The translations under genes were made by a program, and so were the position numbers. The notes beneath the pieces were generated by a model. The model did no database searches, was not told where the DNA came from, and worked only from the letters and a program-made list of their open reading frames with translations. DNA of 64,000 bases from Silene conica (Eukaryota > Streptophyta > Magnoliopsida > Caryophyllales > Caryophyllaceae), in NCBI GenBank assembly GCA_029255685.2, contig CM055315.2, positions 77,777,681-77,841,680 on the forward strand, given 5' to 3'. Below, in pieces: positions 22,190 to 32,508 of this stretch; position 1 is the first letter of the stretch, and the number at the start of each line of letters is the position of its first letter.

Positions 22190-25100
22190 ATGGCCTTCAG
22201 CGAAATCGCCGACATGTCGAAGAGGATGACAGTCAGATCTGATGATGAAAGTTCTACCCGTTTTGGTGCGTCTCTTGACAGATCTCCCATTGGTGTGTCC
22301 ACAAGAAGCAGGACTAGATCCATCCTCATCCGTACCGCTGCAGCGAGACTCCGTTCTGCATCTGTGCCTACAAGGCCTCGCAAATCCAATGTCACTGTCA
22401 ATGCTCTCAGGGAATCTTGTGGTGCCGACGACTCTAGGCCATATGAATATCCTCTGTTCGGTTCATTTTCTCGCGTTCGGGTCAACGACTCTCAGTTTGT
22501 CGCGTCAACATTTCGAGAGAAAGTGAGCGGAGCTTTTGAGGAGATGATCGTGCACAATAGCCCTTTGTTTGAGCCGTTAACCGTGGAGGATAGCCACAGT
22601 AGCGCTGGTTCGTCTCCGTCGTCACCGCAGCGGCAAAATCGCGAAATATCGAGTCAGCAGTCATACTCTTTGGTGGCGCCTGTCATGGTCATCGAAGGCG
22701 ACAATATGGGGGAGCAACTCAACAAGATGAAGGCCATTCTTGACGAACTCAAAAGAGAAAACGAAGAAAAAACTAAGCAAATCGACGCTTTGACAAAAAA
22801 GTTGGGGAAACAGCGTGCGTCGCCATCTCACGATGATGACACTGATGAAGCCAGCGACGATAGTGATTATCGCGACAAGGGTTCATTTACTGCTAAAGAC
22901 GTCCAAAAGATGATCGCGGAGGCCTTTAAAAGTCAGTTTGACGGAAACTTTCAAGTCGTCGGTAATCATCGTTACGTCAAGCCATATACGAAGAGAATTG
23001 ATTACATGAGGATGCCTACAGGCTACCAACCACCGAAGTTTCAACAATTTGACGGAAAGGGCAATCCCAAGCAACACATCGCTCATTTTATTGAAACTTG
23101 TAATACTGCAGGTACTGATGGCGATCTTCTTGTCAAACAATTTGTCCGATCTCTGAAGGGGATGGCTTTCGATTGGTACACGGATCTAAGCGCTGAGTCG
23201 ATCGACAGTTGGGACCAAATGGAGAAAGAATTTCTCAATCGCTTCTACAGTACCAGGCGTATTGTAAGCATGACGGAACTCACAAACACGAAGCAATGGA
23301 AGGATGAACCTGTCATCGACTACATTGGTAGGTGGCGCGCGTTAAGCCTCGAATGCAAAGACCGTCTATTGGAGACTTCTGCTGTCGAAATGTGCATCCA
23401 AGGAATGAATTTGGATCTGGTTTACATTCTCCAAGGCATCAAGCCAAGAACGTTCCAGGATTTAGCCACTCGAGCTCACGACATGGAGATCACCATAGCC
23501 AGTCACGGAGGGCGACTTTTCTCACATTCGGAGCCAAAGACGGAGAAGAGAGAGTTTAAGAAAAACGTTAAGACATCCAAAAGCACTTCAAAGGAAGTCA
23601 TGACGGTCTCTACCTCAAAACCAGTAAAAATAACGGCGCGACCGAAGGCGGAAAAGAACGCGACGACGTATTCAAAGGATACACGTAAGCCGCGACCAAG
23701 TTTGAGAGAACTCGAGAAAAAGACGTATCCTTTCCCGGATTCTGATCTAGCTGGGATGTTGGATGATCTTTTGGAAAAGAAGGTAATTGAGCTACCCGAG
23801 TCTAAACGACCAAGTGAAGCAGGGCGTACGAATGATCCAAAGTATTGTCGATATCATAGGGTCGTGAGTCATCCGTTGGAAAAGTGCATAACTCTCAAAG
23901 AGAAAATAATGCAGCTCGCCGAAGACGGAAAAATTCTCTTGGACCTCGAAGATGCCGCTGAATCCAATTACATCGTAGCCCAAGTAGACGATGAGGAAGT
24001 TGTCACGTGTCCTCCATTGAAAGTTAAAAGCTGTGTACAGATGATCCAATTTGGAACTCTTGAACCAGTAATCGTCGTCATGCCTGAAGGATCTAAGCTG
24101 GTTGCGTCACCAAATTTTGCAACGCAAAGTTTAGAAGTGGAAGACGATGAAGGGTGGACCCTTGTGACTAGGCACCGACGAAAGAAACAAAACGAACAAG
24201 TGCCTGAAGCCCAGCCGCGAAGATCGACTCCTCGGAAAATAGGGAGAGCTTCGCTCAAGAAAAACAAAGAAATCGTGGTGGACCCTTCACCAAATGGTGT
24301 GTCGTCTACAAAAGTCAAGTCAAAATCGCGCCGAGTTGTAACATTAGAGGACTATTTTCCCAAGTCCTACCTTACTAAAATTTCGGTGAACACTGTGTCT
24401 TCTGTGGTTGTCGAGGAAGATCGAGATCAAGATGTTTCGGCTAAAGATACCTCAACAGATTTGATCAAGGGTGCAAAGATTGATGCAATTTTAGACGCAT
24501 TGCCTGCACGAATGGGATGGCAACAAATGTTTCATTTGCCTGAGGAGATGCGTCAACAGTTGTCTTTGGCGATTCTTCAACCAGAAGCGTATGCCGATAA
24601 ACTAAAGGCTGCAGGAGAACCCGCGGATCAATCAAATAGGTGTGTTGCCTGCAATGCTGCTCTCGCTTTTACCGATGAAGATTTGTTACTAGGCTCGAAG
24701 CTTCACAATCGCCCTTTGTTTGTATCCGGATACATTCGAGAAAAGAAAGTTGGCCGCATTTTGGTGGACGGAGGATCAGCCGTCAACATAATGCCGAAAG
24801 TCACTATGGAAGAGCTTGGGATTTCTGTAAACGAACTCGCCAAAAGTCGTTTGATGATCCAAGGCTTCAATCTCGGTGGACAAAAAGCAATTGGTATGAT
24901 ACGCGTTGAACTCTCCATGGGAGATATGTCATCCACCACTCTATTTCAAGTAATTGATGCCAAAACGTCATACAAATTGTTACTTGGTCGACCTTGGCTT
25001 CATGAAAACGGTGTTGTAGCGTCAACTCTACATCAGTGCCTGAAATACTACAGAGATGGCGAGAAGAAGATAAATGGCGATGTGAAACCCTTTTCTACGG

Positions 25101-28100
25101 TAGAGTCCTACTTTGCTGATGCTCGATTCTACGATGAGAAGGATGCACCAAGCGAGATGTTGCCATCCTCGATCCTTTCAACAGGGACTAAGGTTCCAAA
25201 AAAGACAGATGATGTTAAAGTTCTGGACGCAAAGGAGTCGGTAACAGTCGAACATCACGAAAGTGTTTTCATAAAGACCAACCAAATGGAGTCTAACTCC
25301 GTCGAAAAGAAAGTTGTTCCAGTCACGCGGAAGGCGACACCAATCCTTAAGTACGTACCAAAATCAAAGCGTAAAAACGGAGAAACGCCTTTTGCAGAAT
25401 GTACCCCCCAAAATGAAGCATCCGCATCAAATAGGACAATAGACGATGAAGGTCTGCGGACTTTGAAAAATAATGTCATCATCCCAGTTGCAAGAACGAA
25501 TCGCTCTACGACGAGCAAACAACCTTTGTCAGGTTTTACAACGGCATCGACGAAAGAAGACCAAATAGGGACCGAAGAGTCGACAAGGGGACGGTTCGAT
25601 CCAAATGCTTACAAGCTTATGTCGAAGTCCGGGTACGATTTTAAAAATCCAACTCCATTAGGGCAAGTGATTGAAGCTACCCCATACGGTTTGAATCAAA
25701 CGCAAAAGAAGTTACACCAACAGGGGAGCATGCTCGAAGTCGGGAAGATTGGTATTGGTTTTTCGCCGCCTGAACCTGTAAGGATTTCTGCACGTCGTAA
25801 GGGGAAGCACGCTTCGTCACAATATATTGTGGCAGATCTCGTGGAAAGTGAAGGCGAGAACACGGAAATGCTTCCGCAAAGGTCTGTTTTTGATAGACTA
25901 GGTCAGCCAACTCCTACAACTCACACTTCCGTGTTCGATAGGTTGGGAGAAAAGGAAGAGCCCATTTGTGAACAAATGTCGTCAAGTAGTCAACAACAAA
26001 GACCAAATAAATCAGTGTTCACTCGCATCGGACGAAAGGGGGCAAAGAAATCAGTCTTCAGTCGCATTGGTGGCCCTAAGGTGCAAAAGAGGCGTCGACG
26101 AAAGCTAGAGGAGTCCTCAAAAGCAGAAGTTGCAATCGACCTCACTAAAGATATCCACAGTATCGTTCCCTCCCAAATGAAGCGTCATCTTGAGGTGGAC
26201 CTGACTATGGATAAGTCGTTAAAAGTAAAAGGACGTACCGTCATTTTCACAAATCCACAAGAGGAGTCGAGTCAAAGGAAAATTGTCCGGGATTTTGCCT
26301 CGTCTAACCATGTGACGGTGCAAGAATATCCAAATTCAGACGACGAAATAGAGGTTGGCGAGATTCCGAAAACTTTTGAAGATGGAGTCCAAGCAACTGT
26401 TGATGACTTGAAAGAAATCAACCTAGGTACGAGTGAGGAGCCGCGACCCGTTTATGTAAGTGCACTTCTGACGAATCAAGAGCAAATGGAGTATGTCAAT
26501 CTCCTATCCGAATATAAGGATGTCTTTGCTTGGAGCTATCAAGAAATGCCGGGTTTAAGTCCAAAAATCGCAGTTCATCGACTTGCACTAAAGAAAGGCG
26601 TCTCTCCAAAAAAGCAACCACGAAGACGATTTCGGTCAGAAATATTGCCCGAAATTGAAGCAGAGGTGAACAAATTGATCGATGCGGGTTTTATTCGAGA
26701 GGTTAACTATCCGACATGGATTGCTAACATCGTCCCAGTAAGAAAGAAAAATGGACAACTCCGTATCTGTGTCGATTTTCGAGACTTGAATGATGCTTGT
26801 CCAAAGGACGATTTCCCTCTTCCAGTCACAGAAATCATGATCGACGCCACAACTGGGCATGAAGCATTGTCATTTATGGATTGTACAGCTGGATATAATC
26901 AAATCCAAATGGCGCCAGAAGACGAAGAAGCCACCGGTTTTCGAACACCAAAAGGCATATTCTGTTATAAGGTAATGCCCTTTGGGTTAAAGAACGCGGG
27001 AGCCACGTATCAACGAGCTATGCAGAAGATTTTTGACGACATGTTGCATGATATTGTTGAATGTTATGTCGATGATCTTGTCGTCAAATCCAAGAAGAGA
27101 GCCGATCATGTGAAAGATCTTCGCACGGTTTTCGAAAGACTACGAAAGTGCAAACTCAAGATGAATCCTTTAAAGTGCGCTTTTGGTGTTAGCTCTGGAA
27201 AGTTCTTGGGTTTTATTGTCCGTCATCGAGGGATCGAGATAGATCAATCCAAAATCAAGGCAATCCAAGACATGCCTGAGCCCTCCACACTGAAAGACCT
27301 TCGAAGCCTTCAAGGCCGTTTAGCTTACATTCGTCGGTTCATCTCCAATCTGGCAGGACGTTGTCATCCATTTAGTCATCTAATGAAAAAGGGCGCTCCG
27401 TTCGAGTGGGACGAATCTTGTCGAAAAGCTTTCGATAACATCAAACAATACTTGTCAAATCCTCCAGTTTTAGGCGCGCCAATCCCAGGGAAGTCGATCA
27501 TTTTGTACATATCGGCCCAAGAACACTCGATGGGGGCATTGTGTGCTCAAGAGAATGAAGAAGGCAAAGAAAGAGCTCTCTACTATCTAAGTCGTACACT
27601 CGTTGGAGCCGAACTTAATTATTCACCCATCGAGAAGATGTGTCTAGCTCTCGTCTTCGCCATCCAGAAGTTGCGTCATTACTTTCAAGCTCACACCGTC
27701 CATGTCATTTCTAAAGCTGATCCAATCAAGTACATTCTATCGATGCCAGTGCTCTCGGGACGACTCGCCAAATGGGCCGTGCTCTTGAAACAGTATGATA
27801 TAGTGTACGTTCCTCAAAAAGCCATTAAGGGACAAGCTTTGGCGGATTTCTTAGCAGATCATCCGATTCCGGGCGAGTGGAGTTTTTCCGATGAACTTCC
27901 CGGAGAAGGGGTCTTCTACATCGATGTGCTTCCTTCTTGGCAAATGTATTTTGATGGAGCCGCTCGCCAAGATGGAGCAGGAGCCGGAGTCGTTTTCATT
28001 TCACCAGAAAAACATCTCTTGACATATTCGTTTATACTGCCGACACTGTGCACAAATAACGCCGCCGAGTATCAAGCTTTGATCATAGGCGCTGAAATGG

Positions 28101-28504
28101 CTCTTGAAATGGGATTCCAAGATCTCGACATCTACGGCGATTCCCAATTGGTAATCAATCAATTGCTCGGTGAATACGACGTAAAAGAAGATAGCCTTGT
28201 GCCGTATCACAAGTTGGCAACTCAATTGCTACGAAAACTTGATTCCGTCTCTCTGGATCATGTACCAAGAAGTGCCAACAAGATGGCTGACGCTCTCGCA
28301 AATCTGGCAGCCACTTTGTCACTGGGGGCAAGCATTCCGTCGACAGTTCCAATTTGCAAAAGATGGGTCGTGTTGCCGGAAATCGAAGTACAAGATGATG
28401 ATTTGAGAAAAGACGTGAACCTAGTTTCCGTCCATGTAATCGACAAGGAAGATTGGCGACAACCAATTGTCGACTATTTGGAGCATAAAAAAGTTGCCAA
28501 GTGA
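22190..28504 (+). CDS. gag-pol: Tat-lineage Gag-Pol polyprotein (Gag, PR, RT, dual RNase H)
   Basis: Uninterrupted 2,104-residue frame. The Gag domain is at about residues 279-440 (YQPPKFQQFDGKGNPKQHI, GMAFDWYTDL, LNRFYSTRR). The protease active site VDGGSAVNIMP has Asp860, and LLLGRPWLHENG closes the domain. Between PR and RT lies a long low-complexity linker with repeated SVFDRLG/SVFTRIG units. The reverse transcriptase has ICVDFRDLNDACPKDDFPLP, MPFGLKNAGATYQRAM and YVDD at 1626-1629. The usual Ty3/gypsy RNase H follows in degenerate form (LYYLSRTL...YSPIEKMCLAL). A second, archaeal-type RNase H has the catalytic set DGA (Asp1922), AAEYQ (Glu1960), GDSQ (Asp1984) and MADALA. Translation ends at a TGA at the RNase H-integrase border; integrase continues in another frame. 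The frame looks young and possibly functional as far as RNase H. Confidence 0.93.
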   Translation: MAFSEIADMSKRMTVRSDDESSTRFGASLDRSPIGVSTRSRTRSILIRTAAARLRSASVPTRPRKSNVTVNALRESCGADDSRPYEYPLFGSFSRVRVNDSQFVASTFREKVSGAFEEMIVHNSPLFEPLTVEDSHSSAGSSPSSPQRQNREISSQQSYSLVAPVMVIEGDNMGEQLNKMKAILDELKRENEEKTKQIDALTKKLGKQRASPSHDDDTDEASDDSDYRDKGSFTAKDVQKMIAEAFKSQFDGNFQVVGNHRYVKPYTKRIDYMRMPTGYQPPKFQQFDGKGNPKQHIAHFIETCNTAGTDGDLLVKQFVRSLKGMAFDWYTDLSAESIDSWDQMEKEFLNRFYSTRRIVSMTELTNTKQWKDEPVIDYIGRWRALSLECKDRLLETSAVEMCIQGMNLDLVYILQGIKPRTFQDLATRAHDMEITIASHGGRLFSHSEPKTEKREFKKNVKTSKSTSKEVMTVSTSKPVKITARPKAEKNATTYSKDTRKPRPSLRELEKKTYPFPDSDLAGMLDDLLEKKVIELPESKRPSEAGRTNDPKYCRYHRVVSHPLEKCITLKEKIMQLAEDGKILLDLEDAAESNYIVAQVDDEEVVTCPPLKVKSCVQMIQFGTLEPVIVVMPEGSKLVASPNFATQSLEVEDDEGWTLVTRHRRKKQNEQVPEAQPRRSTPRKIGRASLKKNKEIVVDPSPNGVSSTKVKSKSRRVVTLEDYFPKSYLTKISVNTVSSVVVEEDRDQDVSAKDTSTDLIKGAKIDAILDALPARMGWQQMFHLPEEMRQQLSLAILQPEAYADKLKAAGEPADQSNRCVACNAALAFTDEDLLLGSKLHNRPLFVSGYIREKKVGRILVDGGSAVNIMPKVTMEELGISVNELAKSRLMIQGFNLGGQKAIGMIRVELSMGDMSSTTLFQVIDAKTSYKLLLGRPWLHENGVVASTLHQCLKYYRDGEKKINGDVKPFSTVESYFADARFYDEKDAPSEMLPSSILSTGTKVPKKTDDVKVLDAKESVTVEHHESVFIKTNQMESNSVEKKVVPVTRKATPILKYVPKSKRKNGETPFAECTPQNEASASNRTIDDEGLRTLKNNVIIPVARTNRSTTSKQPLSGFTTASTKEDQIGTEESTRGRFDPNAYKLMSKSGYDFKNPTPLGQVIEATPYGLNQTQKKLHQQGSMLEVGKIGIGFSPPEPVRISARRKGKHASSQYIVADLVESEGENTEMLPQRSVFDRLGQPTPTTHTSVFDRLGEKEEPICEQMSSSSQQQRPNKSVFTRIGRKGAKKSVFSRIGGPKVQKRRRRKLEESSKAEVAIDLTKDIHSIVPSQMKRHLEVDLTMDKSLKVKGRTVIFTNPQEESSQRKIVRDFASSNHVTVQEYPNSDDEIEVGEIPKTFEDGVQATVDDLKEINLGTSEEPRPVYVSALLTNQEQMEYVNLLSEYKDVFAWSYQEMPGLSPKIAVHRLALKKGVSPKKQPRRRFRSEILPEIEAEVNKLIDAGFIREVNYPTWIANIVPVRKKNGQLRICVDFRDLNDACPKDDFPLPVTEIMIDATTGHEALSFMDCTAGYNQIQMAPEDEEATGFRTPKGIFCYKVMPFGLKNAGATYQRAMQKIFDDMLHDIVECYVDDLVVKSKKRADHVKDLRTVFERLRKCKLKMNPLKCAFGVSSGKFLGFIVRHRGIEIDQSKIKAIQDMPEPSTLKDLRSLQGRLAYIRRFISNLAGRCHPFSHLMKKGAPFEWDESCRKAFDNIKQYLSNPPVLGAPIPGKSIILYISAQEHSMGALCAQENEEGKERALYYLSRTLVGAELNYSPIEKMCLALVFAIQKLRHYFQAHTVHVISKADPIKYILSMPVLSGRLAKWAVLLKQYDIVYVPQKAIKGQALADFLADHPIPGEWSFSDELPGEGVFYIDVLPSWQMYFDGAARQDGAGAGVVFISPEKHLLTYSFILPTLCTNNAAEYQALIIGAEMALEMGFQDLDIYGDSQLVINQLLGEYDVKEDSLVPYHKLATQLLRKLDSVSLDHVPRSANKMADALANLAATLSLGASIPSTVPICKRWVVLPEIEVQDDDLRKDVNLVSVHVIDKEDWRQPIVDYLEHKKVAK

Positions 28505-29054
28505 CCTAAGACACAAGATGGAGGTGCGACGTCGTTCTTCTCGTTTCATCTATTACAAAGGGACTCTGTATCGTCGATCGTTTAATGGTCTCTGGTTACG
28601 GTGTCTAGATGAAGATGAAGGTTTGCACACCATGAAAGAAGCTCACGCCGGCATATGCGGTGCTCACCAATCAGGGCCAAAGTTGTGTGATCGAATCAAA
28701 AGAATGGGTTATTATTGGCCAACAATGGTGCAAGATTGCATGGAGTATGCAAAGAAGTGTGACGCCTGCCAATTTCACGGGAATTTTATCCATCAACCAC
28801 CGGAAGTGCTCCACCCTACAATCGCATCGTGGCCATTTGAAGCTTGGGGACTCGATGTAGTTGGACCATTACCAACTAAGTCATCTGCTGGACATCTATA
28901 CATCTTGGCCGGAACTGATTATTTTTCGAAATGGGCGGAAGCTGTGCCTCTTCGAGAAGTAAAAAAGGAGAATGTGGCGGATTTTGTTCGAACACAAATC
29001 ATATATCGATATGGCGTGCCAAGGTTCATCATTACCGATAATGGCAAGAACTTT
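28467..29054 (+). pseudogene. integrase fragment, cut at the inversion junction
   Basis: Contains the zinc-binding HHCC part (EAHAGICGAH, CDACQ) and the first two catalytic aspartates (GLDVVGPL and TDNGKNF), but coding stops at 29054 where an inverted PBS begins, so the catalytic glutamate and C-terminus are missing. It is out of frame with the upstream polyprotein: the linker AAAAAAGTTGCC differs from the second copy and ends in TGA. The complete homologue is at 32509-33693. Confidence 0.9.
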
Positions 29055-29072
29055 GTCCCACCGAGCGTGCCA
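29055..29072 (-). other. inverted primer-binding site at the rearrangement junction
   Basis: Exact reverse complement of the 18-nt PBS at 22116-22133. The base beyond the PBS end is already integrase sequence from the other strand. Confidence 0.9.
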
Positions 29073-29076
29073 AATT

Positions 29077-30005
29077 TGTAACAACAAATTTGCGTTAAAT
29101 CTGTAAACAATAGATAAAACACAAACAAATGTAACAAAGTAATAATTTTATTAAATTAAAGATTTTACGGGTACAATCTACTAGTTCTTCTACTGATTCG
29201 ATTTCCACACTTGAATGACGAGGAGGGTCTTGATTTGAAGACTTAATCTCCCTGACGAATTCGGCTTGCTTATCTTCAATGACGGCGGCGAACGCTTGTT
29301 GTCGGATCGAAGAGTAGTCTTGTATTCAAATCTAGATGACTAGAATGAATGTATTTTCTTTTCTCTGGTTTCTCTTGGGAGAGACTTTTGTAGAGAGGGT
29401 TATTTTTAGAGAGGTTTTTTTGATTTTGTGTAATTTTTGTAATTGTGTTGATTGGTGACAAATGAGAGTGAAAACTCACCTTTTATAACCTTTGTTTGTT
29501 TGGTTTGTTTTGTGAGTAAACACGTTTCAACAAATTTCCATTATTCTCGTTGACTAATCAATCCCTAGTCTCATGCACATTCTTCGTAGTTTGTTGAGCC
29601 AATTTCATGCGGCTATATGCCCTTTTTCCATCCTTTCATATAAATCAAATATAATAATGATTTATGTAGTATACATGCCAATCCTCACGTACGTACTACG
29701 TAGTAGTCTTTCGACAATATTTGCGTCTGCCGAACTCAATTTGGTGGGCTTACTCGAGCATGAGTCCAATTTTGATTTTGCACCGTTACTCTTGGACTTG
29801 TCATTCACGTCTCATGTTTTTGTAGTAACCGGAAGTGATCATTTTCCGAGTCGACTAATTTTATATTTTGCTCAGATGGACTTAATATCGTCATATTTGT
29901 TCGGTCTAAAATTTACCGACCCATTTTATCAAACGATATTTCTCCCAAATGTAAACAATTGACTTTGACCCATTTCGAGATGTAAGACATATTTTTATGT
30001 CTACA
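29077..30005 (-). repeat. internal inverted LTR
   Basis: Reverse complement of the outer LTRs, 929 bp. The three extra bases fall in an A/T run near 29413-29420. On the minus strand it is preceded by a polypurine tract and followed by a PBS, an arrangement of a 3' LTR joined directly to a 5' leader. Confidence 0.92.
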
Positions 30006-31253
30006 AATTTGCCCCCTCGGGATTGAGTCACGTACACGAATTTGAGTGTTTAAGCGTGAGACAGTCCCGATACTTTATTTGGGAAGCGAGTGAGCCATGT
30101 TTACCCCTTAAGAGCTGAATTTCAGAATTCTCATGAAGCCTTGTTCTTTTGCCGCTGTCGAAGATCCGAGTACAATCAAGGTGACGTGATTATTATAATA
30201 ATCAAACCATTAATCCACAATTTCAGTGGAGCTGGCGCGGCGTCTCGGGTTATCTGTTTAGGATTTGCACTCCCTTAGAACACAATCACTTTCGTAAGTG
30301 ATAAAATTTGACTTCCATTAGATATAATTCTTCTCATAAATATACTCAAGATAGGAATATATTTAAGATAGAATTTGTTAATCTTTCAATTTCAATCTCA
30401 CCCAAACTCTGAATTGTAACTTATGTATTACTATAAAAGAAATAAAGAGCTGCACAACTGCCCAAATGTCATCTTGACTTTCGACGAGACCCAATTTTCG
30501 GAGCTACACATACGAAGTTCAGAGCTGCACAAGTTCAGAGCGTCTCTCAACTCTTGACGACGATACCCCAGTTACAGAGACGTAGTATTCAAATTCCAAA
30601 TTTGAAGGTGAGCAAATATGTGAAATTTAACTCTCCACTTTTTTTTTTTTTGTGTGTGCAGCGTACAATTTTTTTTTCGACGAATCGACTTGCGGTTGCA
30701 GCGCATCCTATCAACCAACTCCAATTCCAAATCCGGTTCATGCCAGCTCCTCAAATCTCTTCATCTTCGGCCGACTATTTCTTCAAACTCCCACGAATCC
30801 CAGGTTTAGGTTTCCCAGAACTACTAATTTCAGCAACAGCAGGAATTGAAGCATACAGAATACTAATCTTTGTATGATCAAAAAGGGATTTCAGAATAAC
30901 GAGCACCATGATCAATTTGCATCGTTTTAACATCCGGTGCTGTTACCTTGCAGTGAGGGCACTCGTATTTCGCATGTCCACCTTTTTCAACTCTCGTTCG
31001 ATCGGCGAGGCGGGCTTTTCCGTCATGGTGAACTTGGGGATTCAATTGAATTGAATTGATTTTATTTCACATTTGGTGATTTTGAAATTCTGAGAAGTTT
31101 GTTTGTTTGTTTTGGCAGGGATTCACGTGGTGTAGTCGTGTACCACTGCCACACTACTCACCTCTTTATTTATTATTTATTTATTTTTATTTTTCTTTTC
31201 TTTATTTTAAGGTGGGCTACGTGGTACCACACCCCTTGTACTTCTTTATCTTT

Positions 31254-31289
<36 letters not shown>

Positions 31290-31302
31290 TCTCAGGATTC
31301 AG
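30006..31302 (-). repeat. inverted copy of the 3' non-coding region
   Basis: Reverse complement of about 37243-38551: PPT, the AATTC-rich stretch, the poly-A/T tract (here 33 T at 31256-31288 versus 58 A in the right arm) and the antisense-ORF leader. It forms the left arm of a ~2.5-kb inverted repeat. Confidence 0.9.
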
Positions 31303-31558
31303 TATGGTGCATTTTGAGACGACCACATTTCAAAAGACTGGCGAAAAGTGCTTAGTGACGGTCGACGACGTCAATGATAACGCAGATAACGGAGTGAAAC
31401 ACGCCATCTTTCCCCCGTGACTGGTCCCTTCGCGGAGTCTTGGATACCGATGATATATCCGCGAAATCTTGAGACTTGGTGGCAAAAGACTGAAGACTCA
31501 TTACCGGTGCTTTCCCCATCACATCATCGAGAAAGCGACGGCATCCCGCTTTTGCCAA
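31303..31558 (+). pseudogene. truncated start of the antisense plant-mobile-domain ORF
   Basis: Begins with the same ATG (MVHFETTTFQKTGEKCLV) as the minus-strand ORF at 37242. It has lost one base in a CCCCCG/CCCCCTG run, giving a stop after about 39 codons, and switches at 31557-31558 to protease sequence from the opposite strand with a 2-nt overlap (AA). Confidence 0.85.
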
Positions 31559-32464
31559 GATTGATGCAATTTTAGACGCATTGCCTGCACGAATGGGATG
31601 GCAACAAATGTTTCATTTGCCTGAGGAGATGCGTCAACAGTTGTCTTTGGCGATTCTTCAACCAGAAGCGTATGCCGATAAACTAAAGGCTGCAGGAGAA
31701 CCCGCGGATCAATCAAATAGGTGTGTTGCCTGCAATGCTGCTCTCGCTTTTACCGATGAAGATTTGTTACTAGGCTCGAAGCTTCACAATCGCCCTTTGT
31801 TTGTATCCGGATACATTCGAGAAAAGAAAGTTGGCCGCATTTTGGTGGACGGAGGATCAGCCGTCAACATAATGCCGAAAGTCACTATGGAAGAGCTTGG
31901 GATTTCTGTAAACGAACTCGCCAAAAGTCGTTTGATGATCCAAGGCTTCAATCTCGGTGGACAAAAAGCAATTGGTATGATACGCGTTGAACTCTCCATG
32001 GGAGATATGTCATCCACCACTCTATTTCAAGTAATTGATGCCAAAACGTCATACAAATTGTTACTTGGTCGACCTTGGCTTCATGAAAACGGTGTTGTAG
32101 CGTCAACTCTACATCAGTGCCTGAAATACTACAGAGATGGCGAGAAGAAGATAAATGGCGATGTGAAACCCTTTTCTACGGTAGAGTCCTACTTTGCTGA
32201 TGCTCGATTCTACGATGAGAAGGATGCACCAAGCGAGATGTTGCCATCCTCGATCCTTTCAACAGGGACTAAGGTTCCAAAAAAGACAGATGATGTTAAA
32301 GTTCTGGACGCAAAGGAGTCGGTAACAGTCGAACATCACGAAAGTGTTTTCATAAAGACCAACCAAATGGAGTCTAACTCCGTCGAAAAGAAAGTTGTTC
32401 CAGTCACGCGGAAGGCGACACCAATCCTTAAGTACGTACCAAAATCAAAGCGTAAATTTGAAGG
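31559..32464 (+). pseudogene. protease-region fragment of a second element copy
   Basis: Nearly identical to 24478-25376 and still in frame from MPARMGWQQM, including the DGGSA protease active site. At about 32457 it jumps over RT and RNase H to the RNase H-integrase linker with roughly 8 unmatched bases (TTTGAAGG), then runs out of frame (stop at 32495). Confidence 0.85.
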
Positions 32465-32508
32465 GACTATTTGGAGCATAAAAAGTACCAAATGACCTAA
32501 GACACAAG

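Noticed and set aside
29573..29962. 129-codon frame in the LTR (also at 21229-21618 and 38595-38984)
   Set aside because: It occurs only because the LTR is repeated three times; no domain, and it lies in U3.
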